64,000 nt of DNA. It comes from Dyella lutea. GTDB taxonomy: Bacteria > Pseudomonadota > Gammaproteobacteria > Xanthomonadales > Rhodanobacteraceae. This document shows positions 18,301 through 25,530 of this stretch, one piece after another. The stretch spans positions 806,001-870,000 of the forward strand of contig NZ_JAMZEK010000002.1 of NCBI RefSeq assembly GCF_024158035.1. The letters run 5' to 3'. A model generated the notes under the pieces. It saw nothing but the letters and a program-made list of their open reading frames with translations, was not told the origin of the DNA and ran no database searches. Within the stretch, counting starts at the first letter, position 1. Every line of letters starts with the position of its first letter. The position numbers and the translations under genes were made by a program.

Positions 18301-20361
18301 CTACGCCCCGGCCACGTGAAAATGCCGCTTGAACGCCACCTCGCCCGTCACCGGCTCCCCCAGTTCCCGCGCATACCGATGCCCCGCATACACCGCGTGG
18401 GCGATCAGTCCGGGGGCGTCGGAGTCGCCGATGTTGCGCACGCTCTGGACGGCTGCATCGGCCCAGTCGGCTTCGCGTTCGAGGAGTTGCTGGTAGAGCG
18501 CGTCATTCGGCAGGCGGGCGGTGACGGTGAGGACGGCGTCGACGGTGAGCGCCTGTTGGCGGTCTTCCCAGGCGTGGTCGAGGGTGAGCGTGTTGCCGTC
18601 GTAGCCGGCGACGGTATGGGAGACGATCACTTCGATGCCGAGCTTGGCCAGGCGCTTGCGGATGTGGCGGTAGTCGAGGGTGTTCTGGCTCCACGGGGCG
18701 AGGGTGTCTTCCGGGGTCACGTAGACCACCTCGCAGCCGTGGGCGTGCAGTTGTTCGGCGGCGATGCTGGCGTAGTAGAAGCCGTCGTCGTCAAGCACGG
18801 CGACGCGGCCGGCGGGGAGGCGGCCGTCCATCAGGTCGTCCAGCGTGTAGACCTTCGGGTTGTCGACGAAGCCGGGGATCGCGGCGCCGTGGCTGCGGCC
18901 GAAGCCGTCGCGGCGCCAGTGGCAGCCGGTGGCGAGCACCACGTGTTCGGCGCCGAAGTCGAGCACGTCCTGCGCGCTGAGCGCGGAGTCGAGATAGACC
19001 GAGACGTTGGTGAGCTTGTTGATCTGGCCGAGGCGCCAGTCGCGCACGCGGGCCCATTCGGCCAGGCCGGGCAGGCGCGCCTCGCGGGTGACGCGGCCGC
19101 CGAGTTCCCTGCGTGCTTCGGCCAGGCTCACCTCGTAGCCGCGCTGGCCCAGCGCGCGCGCCGCCTCCAGCCCGGCGGGGCCGCCGCCGACCACCAGCAC
19201 GCGGCCGGGCTTGCTTGCCGGGGCGATGCGCTCGGGGTGCCAGTCCTTGCGCCACTCCTCGCCCATGGTGGGGTTCTGCGTGCAGCGGATCGGCGAGATG
19301 GTCATGTCGCCGGAGACGCAGATGTTGCAGCCGATGCATTCGCGGATGTCGTCCACGCGGCCCTGTTCCACCTTGGCCGGCAGGAACGGGTCGGCGATGG
19401 ACGGGCGTGCCGCGCCGATCAGGTCGAGCACGCCGCGCTTGATCTGCGACACCATGGTGTCCGGCGAGGTGAAGCGACCCACGCCCACCACCGGCTTGCT
19501 GGTGACCTGTTTGACGAAGGCGACGAACGGCTCCTGCGCGCCCTCGCTGGCGAAGCGCGAGGGCACCGAATCGTTGTACCAGGCGGCCACGTTCACGTCC
19601 CACAGGTCGGGCAGCTCGGCGAGCATCGCCACGATGTCTTTCGCCTCGCTCAATTCCACGCCGCCGCCACCGAGCAGTTCCTCGGTGGCGAAGCGCAGCG
19701 CCACGCCGCAGCGGTGGCCGATGGCGTTCCGGGTGTCTTCCAGCACTTCACGCAGCAGGCGCACGCGGTTTTCCAGCGAGCCGCCATAGGCGTCGCTGCG
19801 CTGGTTGCGACGGCGCTGCAGGAAGTGCATCGGCAGCGAGAGATCGTGCGCGGCGTAGACGTAGACGATGTCCATGCCGGCGCGCATCGCGCGCACGGCG
19901 GCCTCGCGATGCCAGCGGCGGTACTCGGCGATGTCCTTCAGCGACATCGCGCGCGCCTGCGAGGGGTAGCCGTACTTGCTCGGCTGGTGCGAGGGGCCGA
20001 TCAGCACCTCGCGCGAATACAGGTTCGACGCGGTGGGGCCGTTGTGCGACAGCTCCACCGCGGCCAGTGCGCCGTGCGCGTGCACCTTGTCGCACATCAG
20101 CGCGAGGGCGGGGATGTCGCGGTCGTCCCACAGTCGCGCCTCGACGTAAGGGGTGAGGTCGCTGCTGGGGTGGATCTCGCATTCCTCGGTGGACACCACT
20201 GCCCAGCCGCCCTCGGCCTTCACCTCGCGCATGGCCGCGTGGGCCAGCGGCATGGCGTGGCCCATGCCGTTGCAGTGCGGCACCTGGAAGAAGCGGTTCT
20301 TCGCGGTGACCGGGCCGATCTGCACCGGGGTGAACAGGATGTCGTAGCGGGGATCGCGCAT
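18301..20361 (-). CDS. Flavin demethylase, DgcA/StcD/TMADH family
   Basis: A 686-residue enzyme with an N-terminal FMN TIM barrel (NADH:flavin oxidoreductase type, 1-335), a 4Fe-4S motif with Cys 342, 345, 348 and 360 (CX2CX2CX11C), and a C-terminal FAD/NAD domain with VVGGGPAGLEAA from about 390. This is the layout of trimethylamine dehydrogenase, dimethylglycine demethylase DgcA and the N-methylproline demethylase of stachydrine use. Such enzymes oxidatively remove an N-methyl group from secondary or tertiary amines. The neighbours, a Rieske oxygenase of the betaine-demethylase type and an APC permease, support a two-step demethylation of an imported N-methylated amine. A REP-like hairpin sits between it and the permease gene. 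Confidence 0.85.
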   Translation of the reverse strand: MRDPRYDILFTPVQIGPVTAKNRFFQVPHCNGMGHAMPLAHAAMREVKAEGGWAVVSTEECEIHPSSDLTPYVEARLWDDRDIPALALMCDKVHAHGALAAVELSHNGPTASNLYSREVLIGPSHQPSKYGYPSQARAMSLKDIAEYRRWHREAAVRAMRAGMDIVYVYAAHDLSLPMHFLQRRRNQRSDAYGGSLENRVRLLREVLEDTRNAIGHRCGVALRFATEELLGGGGVELSEAKDIVAMLAELPDLWDVNVAAWYNDSVPSRFASEGAQEPFVAFVKQVTSKPVVGVGRFTSPDTMVSQIKRGVLDLIGAARPSIADPFLPAKVEQGRVDDIRECIGCNICVSGDMTISPIRCTQNPTMGEEWRKDWHPERIAPASKPGRVLVVGGGPAGLEAARALGQRGYEVSLAEARRELGGRVTREARLPGLAEWARVRDWRLGQINKLTNVSVYLDSALSAQDVLDFGAEHVVLATGCHWRRDGFGRSHGAAIPGFVDNPKVYTLDDLMDGRLPAGRVAVLDDDGFYYASIAAEQLHAHGCEVVYVTPEDTLAPWSQNTLDYRHIRKRLAKLGIEVIVSHTVAGYDGNTLTLDHAWEDRQQALTVDAVLTVTARLPNDALYQQLLEREADWADAAVQSVRNIGDSDAPGLIAHAVYAGHRYARELGEPVTGEVAFKRHFHVAGA

Positions 20362-20379
20362 GGGGGCCTCGAATGTGTC

Positions 20380-20405
20380 GTGATCCCGGCGTTCGCCGGG
20401 ATGAC
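20380..20405. repeat. REP-like hairpin before the demethylase gene
   Basis: GTGATCCCGGCGTTCGCCGGGATGAC contains the stem CCCGGCG/CGCCGGG with a 2-base loop, or a 6-bp stem with a 4-base loop. It belongs to the same repeat family as the pair at 21788-21870. It lies in the 55 bp between the permease stop and the demethylase start and could damp read-through or stabilise the upstream message. Confidence 0.7.
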
Positions 20406-20416
20406 GGGAATGGGGA

Positions 20417-21727
20417 TTACGTTGTCGTCACCTTGACCGCCTGCGGCTTGCGGCGCAGGCGCATGAAGGCGTACAGCGGCAGGCCGGCGGCGATCAGGCC
20501 CAGGCCGAGCACCAGCGGTTCGTGGCCGATGCCGATGAAGGCGAACACCACGAACAGCACGCCGAGCACGGCGGCCGGCAGCACGGCGCCGCGTACCGCG
20601 CCGCGGCGCCAGAGCACGATCAGCGCCAGCGAGCAGCACAGGTACAGCGGCAGGTTGGCGGCGGTGACTACGCGGGTGATGAAGGTGAAGGCCGACACCA
20701 GCGACTTGCTGTAGCTCATCCACACCATTACCGAGGCCAGCGCGCCGGTAACCACCAGCGCCACCGCGGGTGCGCCGCGGCGGTTGTCGCGCACGAATAC
20801 CCGGGGCAGCACGCCGTTCGCGGCCATGGTGCGGGTGAGCTCGCCCACCAGCAGCGTCCAGCCGTTGAGCGCGCCCAGCCCGCTGACCACCACGAACAGC
20901 GACAGCCAGCGGCCGAAGCCGGCGCCACCGAAGCGGTCCATCAGCAGCGCGAACGGCGCGCTGGCGTTGCCCAGCTCCTGCTGCGGGATCAGCAGCAGCG
21001 GCACGGTGGAGACGATGATGTAGATCACCGCGGTGAGCACGGTGCCGGTCATGGTGGCGCGCGGGATGGTGCGGCCGGGGTCGTTCACCCGCGCCGCCGG
21101 CACGCTGGCCGACTCGATGCCGAGCATGGCGAACAGGGCGATGGTGCCGGCGGCCATGGTGTCCTTCAGGCTGATCGGCGTGGTCGGCAGGTGCGCGCTG
21201 TAGCTGGCCGGCGCGTGCAGCAACACCCAGGCACCGAGCACGGCGATGGCGATCATCGGCAGCAGCTTGAGTGCGGTGGTGACGATCTGCACGCTGCCGC
21301 CGGCGCGCACGCCCATCAGGTTGATGCCCACGAACAGCCACAGCAGCCCCAGCGCGAACACCGCCGGGTGGATCGCCTGCAGCGCCGGAAACACCACCGT
21401 GATGTAGCCCACCGCGCCGGTGGCCAGCGCCGCGTTGGTCAGCCACAGCGACACCCAGTACGCCCACAGCGCCATGTACGCGGGCAGGTCGCCGAGCGTG
21501 CGGCGGATGTAGCCGTAGGGGCCGTCAGCGTCGGGCAGGGCATGCGCCAGGTAGGAGAACACCCGCGCCAGCGCGAGGCAGCCGAGCAGGGTGGCGGTCC
21601 AGCCGATCAGCGCGTTGAAGCCGTACGGCGCGAGCGAAGCGGGCAGCAGGAAGATGCCCATGCCGATCACGTTGCCCACCACCAGCGCGGTGCAGGTCCA
21701 GAAGCCGATTTTGGTGCCGTGGGTCAT
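20417..21727 (-). CDS. APC-family amino acid/polyamine permease
   Basis: A 436-residue, roughly 12-helix transporter of the amino acid-polyamine-organocation family, close in layout to AdiC/CadB-type exchangers. The first helix carries the substrate-backbone motif GNVIGMGIFLLP (residues 18-29), and GIESASVPAARVNDP fits the conserved helix 6 region. It probably imports the free amino acid or N-methylated amino acid processed by the flanking demethylases. It is transcribed with the amidohydrolase upstream (222-bp gap with a REP pair) and the flavin demethylase downstream. Confidence 0.88.
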   Translation of the reverse strand: MTHGTKIGFWTCTALVVGNVIGMGIFLLPASLAPYGFNALIGWTATLLGCLALARVFSYLAHALPDADGPYGYIRRTLGDLPAYMALWAYWVSLWLTNAALATGAVGYITVVFPALQAIHPAVFALGLLWLFVGINLMGVRAGGSVQIVTTALKLLPMIAIAVLGAWVLLHAPASYSAHLPTTPISLKDTMAAGTIALFAMLGIESASVPAARVNDPGRTIPRATMTGTVLTAVIYIIVSTVPLLLIPQQELGNASAPFALLMDRFGGAGFGRWLSLFVVVSGLGALNGWTLLVGELTRTMAANGVLPRVFVRDNRRGAPAVALVVTGALASVMVWMSYSKSLVSAFTFITRVVTAANLPLYLCCSLALIVLWRRGAVRGAVLPAAVLGVLFVVFAFIGIGHEPLVLGLGLIAAGLPLYAFMRLRRKPQAVKVTTT

Positions 21728-21787
21728 GGGGTGCGCTCGTGGCGGTGCGACGGGTGGGTGTTCTTGTGTTGCTTGGGGTTCCTCGGC

Positions 21788-21870
21788 GTCATCCCGGCGA
21801 AAGCCGGGATCCAGCGTCTTTGCACTTCAAGAGCTTGAAGCCACTGGATCCCAGCCTTCGCTGGGATGAC
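21788..21870. repeat. Inverted pair of REP-like palindromes
   Basis: Two 27-base units face each other: 21788-21814 beginning GTCATCCCGGCGAAAGCC and 21844-21870 ending CGCTGGGATGAC. Each unit folds into its own hairpin (ATCCCGGC/GCCGGGAT and ATCCCAGC/GCTGGGAT). This REP doublet type is common between genes of Xanthomonadaceae and other proteobacteria. It lies in the gap between the amidohydrolase and the permease and may split the operon's message into differently stable parts. Confidence 0.85.
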
Positions 21871-21949
21871 GGAGAGGGGACTTGTGTCTCTCCCGCCACA
21901 GCCGGGCGAAACAGGCGAGACGGGTCACGAAACCTCAACGACACGCCGA

Positions 21950-23236
21950 TCACTCCAGCGCCACCGGCTGCCCGGCCTTGATCACGCCGCGAATCTGGCG
22001 CAGGCAGTCGACGTCGTGCAGCGGGTCGCAGGCGACGGCGACCAGGTCGGCGGCCTTGCCGGGGGCGATCGAGCCGAGTTCCTTTTCCTTGCCGAGCAGG
22101 CGGGCGGCGTCGATGGTGGCCGAGCGGATCGCCTGCAGCGGGGTCATGCCCCAGCGCACCATGTAGGCGAACTGGCGGGCGTTCTGGCCGTGCGGGTAGA
22201 CGCCGGCGTCGGTGCCGAAGGCGAGGTGCACGCCGGCCTTCACCGCCTTGCGGAAGCCTTCGCGCTGGGCCAGCGTGGTTTCCTCGTTCTTGCGCAGGAT
22301 CTCCGGCGACCAGTGGTCGCGGGTGCCGATTTCCTCGATGTAGTCGCCGTCGTAGATGTCGGCGACCAGCCAGGTGCCGTGCTTGACCATCAGCGCGATG
22401 CCTTCGTCGTCGATCAGCGAGCCGTGCTCGATCGAGCGCACGCCGGCGCGGATGGCGCGCTTGATGCCTTCGGCGCCGTGCGCGTGGGCGGCGACAAACT
22501 TGCCGTGCTTGGCCGCCTCGACTACGGCGGCGTGGATCTCCGCCTCGGTGAATTCCGGCTTGCCTGGCTCGGTGCCGTTGGCGAGCACGGCGCCGGTGGC
22601 GATCACCTTGATCAGGTCGGCGCCGTGGTCGAGGATCTTGTCGACGTTGTGGCGCACCTGGTCCACGCCCCGGGACACGCCCTGGCGGAACTCCGGCGGC
22701 ACCACGGTGCCGGGCGGCAGGCCGGTGATCTCGCCGCCGCCGCCGGGCACGGTGATGTAGGCGCCGGCGACGAACATGCGCGGGCCGGGAATCTCGCCGG
22801 CGTTGATCGCGTCGCGCAGGGCGATGTCGGCGAAGCCGCGGTATACGCCGACGTCGCGCACGGTGGTGAAGCCGGCCTGCAGCGTCTTGCGCGCGTTCAT
22901 CGCGCCGATGAAGGCCTGCTGCGCGGGGCTGATCTTCAGCGGCGCGGCGATGTCGGCGGTCTCGGCTTCCTCGGAGATGTGGGTGTGCATGTCCATCAGG
23001 CCGGGGACCACGGTCCAGGCGGTCCAGTCGAGCACGCGTGCGCCCTTGCCCGCGTCGGCGGACCACGGCTGCACCGCGACCACCTTGCCCGCCTCGATCG
23101 ACACCGCCTGGTCGGTGAGCATCTTGCCGCTGTCGACGTCGAGCAGGTGGCCGGCATGCACCACGGTGCGCTCGGCCGCATGCACCGGGGCGACGACAGC
23201 CGCGGCGAGCAGCCATGCAGTCACGGCCTTCTTCAT
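21950..23236 (-). CDS. Secreted amidohydrolase, prolidase/imidazolonepropionase-like
   Basis: A 428-residue metal-dependent amidohydrolase with a signal peptide (MKKAVTAWLLAAAVVAPVHA). It has the metal motif MDMHTHI near residue 75, a conserved Lys in DLIKVIATG, AHAHG and IEHGS His ligands, and FGTDAG for the catalytic Asp. Relatives of this COG1228 group include Xaa-Pro and Xaa-Arg dipeptidases. The ATG at 23236 overlaps the Rieske gene's stop by 4 bp (ATGA) and has GGGAGAG upstream. In context it probably trims dipeptides in the periplasm, releasing the amine substrate of the co-transcribed demethylases. Confidence 0.88.
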   Translation of the reverse strand: MKKAVTAWLLAAAVVAPVHAAERTVVHAGHLLDVDSGKMLTDQAVSIEAGKVVAVQPWSADAGKGARVLDWTAWTVVPGLMDMHTHISEEAETADIAAPLKISPAQQAFIGAMNARKTLQAGFTTVRDVGVYRGFADIALRDAINAGEIPGPRMFVAGAYITVPGGGGEITGLPPGTVVPPEFRQGVSRGVDQVRHNVDKILDHGADLIKVIATGAVLANGTEPGKPEFTEAEIHAAVVEAAKHGKFVAAHAHGAEGIKRAIRAGVRSIEHGSLIDDEGIALMVKHGTWLVADIYDGDYIEEIGTRDHWSPEILRKNEETTLAQREGFRKAVKAGVHLAFGTDAGVYPHGQNARQFAYMVRWGMTPLQAIRSATIDAARLLGKEKELGSIAPGKAADLVAVACDPLHDVDCLRQIRGVIKAGQPVALE

Positions 23237-24300
23237 GCGTGCTCTCCCGCGGCGGCGTAGGCCGCGCGCAGCTGGTTGTGGAAATGCCAGACGCCGCTCT
23301 CGCGCCTCGGGCACAGCCGGCCGGCTTCGTAGGTGCCGGAGGTGAGGCCGCGCTGCACGGCGACGCAGATGTCGATGTCCTCTTGCTGCACCTCGTCGCT
23401 GAATTCCTGGTCGGCGGCGATGCGCGCCTGCGCGGCGTCGTCCTGCGCGTAGTAGTAGTCGAACTCCACGCGGCAGCGGTCCGGCCCCAGCGGCACGATG
23501 CGGTTGGTCTGCAGCCGCCCCGGCATGATGTTGAGCATCACGTTGGGATAGACGAAGTAGTAGAACGCCTCGCCGTCGCCGTAGATCGCGGTGCTGTTGC
23601 GCAGCGGCGAGGACTGCAGCGAATACCAGTCGAACAGCTCGGTGTCGTAGGCGCGGTAGTCCAGCACCTTCGACAGGCCCGGATGCACGTGCGGCAGGTG
23701 GTAGCCCTCGAGGAAGTTGTCGACGTAGACCTTCCAGTTGCAGTCGATCTCGTAGCTGTCGCGGCGGAGGTAGCGCATGGCCGAAAGATCGATCGGCGCG
23801 ATGCGCTCGGCGATGCCGCCGTAGACCTCGCCGAACGGCGGCACGGCCTCGTCCAGCGCCACGAACACCAGGCCCTGCCATTCGTGCACGCGGATCGGCG
23901 GCAGGCGGATGTCGGACACGTCGAAGTCCGCCGCGCCCTGCATCTCCGGCGCGCTGCGCAGCTGGCCTTCCAGCGTGTAGGTCCAGCCGTGGTACTTGCA
24001 GTGCAGCGCGCGCGCGCCCTTGCCGTTGCACAGCGCCAGCGGGCCGGCGCGGTGGCGGCAGACGTTGACGAAGCCGCGCAGCACGCCGTCCTGCCCGCGC
24101 ACCACGATCACCGGCACGTGGCCGACCTGCTCCACCACATAGTCGCCCGGCTCGGCGAGCTGGCCCTGGTGCGCCACCAGCTGCCAGCTGCGGGCGAACA
24201 CCGCGCGTTGCTCCATCGCCAGCATCGCCTCGCCGACGTAGTAGCGGGCGGGCAGGGCGGTGGCGTGGTCGAGGCCGGGGGGATACGTCTCAGCTTGCAT
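23233..24300 (-). CDS. Rieske oxygenase alpha subunit, betaine-demethylase type
   Basis: A 355-residue protein with a Rieske [2Fe-2S] domain (Cys81, His83, Cys101, His104) and a catalytic domain with the mononuclear iron ligands His201 and His206 (GYHLPHVH) plus a later Asp in EDIDICV. The sequence style (LPARYYV at the start, NVCRHRAGPLAL, CKYHGWTY) is that of quaternary-ammonium oxygenases: choline monooxygenase, glycine betaine GbcA, stachydrine Stc2 and carnitine CntA. These oxidise an N-methyl group, releasing formaldehyde, or cleave the C-N bond. The partner reductase is absent from the window. GGAG 6 bases upstream fixes the start. The exact substrate is not readable. Confidence 0.87.
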   Translation of the reverse strand: MQAETYPPGLDHATALPARYYVGEAMLAMEQRAVFARSWQLVAHQGQLAEPGDYVVEQVGHVPVIVVRGQDGVLRGFVNVCRHRAGPLALCNGKGARALHCKYHGWTYTLEGQLRSAPEMQGAADFDVSDIRLPPIRVHEWQGLVFVALDEAVPPFGEVYGGIAERIAPIDLSAMRYLRRDSYEIDCNWKVYVDNFLEGYHLPHVHPGLSKVLDYRAYDTELFDWYSLQSSPLRNSTAIYGDGEAFYYFVYPNVMLNIMPGRLQTNRIVPLGPDRCRVEFDYYYAQDDAAQARIAADQEFSDEVQQEDIDICVAVQRGLTSGTYEAGRLCPRRESGVWHFHNQLRAAYAAAGEHA

Positions 24301-24361
24301 GCAGTGCTCCGCGATCGGAATAGACTGGCGCGACGACGACGGTCGCTTCGGGGGAGGCCTC

Positions 24362-25519
24362 ATGTTCCGTTTCAAGCTGACGCTGGCGCTGTGTGCGCTG
24401 GCCGGACTGGCACAGGCGGCCGGTCCCCGCGCACGCGACCTGGGCATTCCGTTCGACGGCACCCCCGGGCCGCTCAATGCCATCACCGATGTCGCCGGCG
24501 TCACCGTGGGCCAGGTCACCTTGATCCGCGACCTCCCCGACGGTCACAAGGTGCGCACTGGCGTGACAGCGATCCTGCCACGCGGCAGGGCCAGCTACGA
24601 GATCCCCGCGTTCGGCGGCTGGTTCGCGCTCAACGGCAATGGCGAAATGACGGGCACCACCTGGCTGGAGGAGTCCGGCCAGCTGGAGGGGCCGGTGATG
24701 CTCACCAACACCCACAGCGTGGGCGTGGTGCGCGACGCGGTGATCGCCGAGCGCGTGCATGCCGGCGGCGCGGACGCCTCGGGCTACTGGTGGTCGCTGC
24801 CGGTGGTGGCCGAGACCTGGGACGGCGAGCTCAACGACATCAACGGTTTCCACGTGCACGCCGCGGACGCCGCGCAGGCAATGCACGAGGCGAAGGGCGG
24901 GCCGGTCGCCGAAGGCAACGTTGGCGGCGGCACCGGCATGATCTGCCACGAGTTCAAGTGCGGCATCGGCACCGCCTCGCGGCGGGTGCGCATCGGCGGG
25001 GCGACCTACACCCTGGGCGTGCTGGTGCAGGCCAACTACGGGCTGCGCGACAGCCTGCGCATCGCCGGCGTGCCGGTGGGCCAGTACCTGCGCGAGGACC
25101 GCCTGTACAGCGCGACCAACCCGGCGGCGGTGGACACCGGCTCGATCATCATCGTGGTGGCGACCGACGCGCCGCTGCTGCCGCACCAGTTGAAGCGCAT
25201 AGCCCGGCGCGCCGGCATGGGGCTGGCGCGGATGGGCAGCTACTCCGGCAACGGCTCGGGCGACATCTTCGTGGCGTTTTCCACCGCCAACGCCGATGCG
25301 CTGCACGACCGGCCGCTGCAGCAGGCCAGCTTCATCGGCAACGACCACATCGACCCGTTGTTCGAGGCCACTGTGCAGGCCGCGGAGGAGGCCATCGTCA
25401 ACGCGATGATCGCGGCGAAGGACATGTGCGGCGAGGGCGGGCACTGCGTGAAGGCGATCCCCCATGCGGAGCTGGTCGCGCTGCTCAAGCGCTTCGGTCG
25501 CTACCAGCCGCCGCACTGA
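24362..25519 (+). CDS. P1-family peptidase (DmpA/BapA beta-aminopeptidase type)
   Basis: A 385-residue Ntn-fold peptidase with a signal peptide (MFRFKLTLALCALAGLAQAA). It should self-cleave at Gly260-Ser261 (TGSIIIVVATDAPL), exposing Ser261 as N-terminal nucleophile of the beta chain, as in DmpA and BapA. NVGGGTGM and NGSGDIFVAFST are family motifs. Characterised members remove N-terminal residues from peptides and are notable for cleaving beta-amino acids such as beta-Ala in carnosine. The start is set by GGGGGAGG just upstream. It is divergent from the Rieske operon across 61 bp, so both promoters share that short region. It converges on the S9 peptidase gene with only 11 bp between. Confidence 0.88.
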   Translation: MFRFKLTLALCALAGLAQAAGPRARDLGIPFDGTPGPLNAITDVAGVTVGQVTLIRDLPDGHKVRTGVTAILPRGRASYEIPAFGGWFALNGNGEMTGTTWLEESGQLEGPVMLTNTHSVGVVRDAVIAERVHAGGADASGYWWSLPVVAETWDGELNDINGFHVHAADAAQAMHEAKGGPVAEGNVGGGTGMICHEFKCGIGTASRRVRIGGATYTLGVLVQANYGLRDSLRIAGVPVGQYLREDRLYSATNPAAVDTGSIIIVVATDAPLLPHQLKRIARRAGMGLARMGSYSGNGSGDIFVAFSTANADALHDRPLQQASFIGNDHIDPLFEATVQAAEEAIVNAMIAAKDMCGEGGHCVKAIPHAELVALLKRFGRYQPPH

Positions 25520-25530
25520 GGGAGCCCGGT

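Noticed and set aside
21950-24031. A single leftward frame that could suggest an amidohydrolase fused to other sequence.
   Set aside because: The N-terminal part is an out-of-frame reading of the Rieske gene; the real amidohydrolase starts at 23236 with signal peptide, ribosome site and ATGA overlap.
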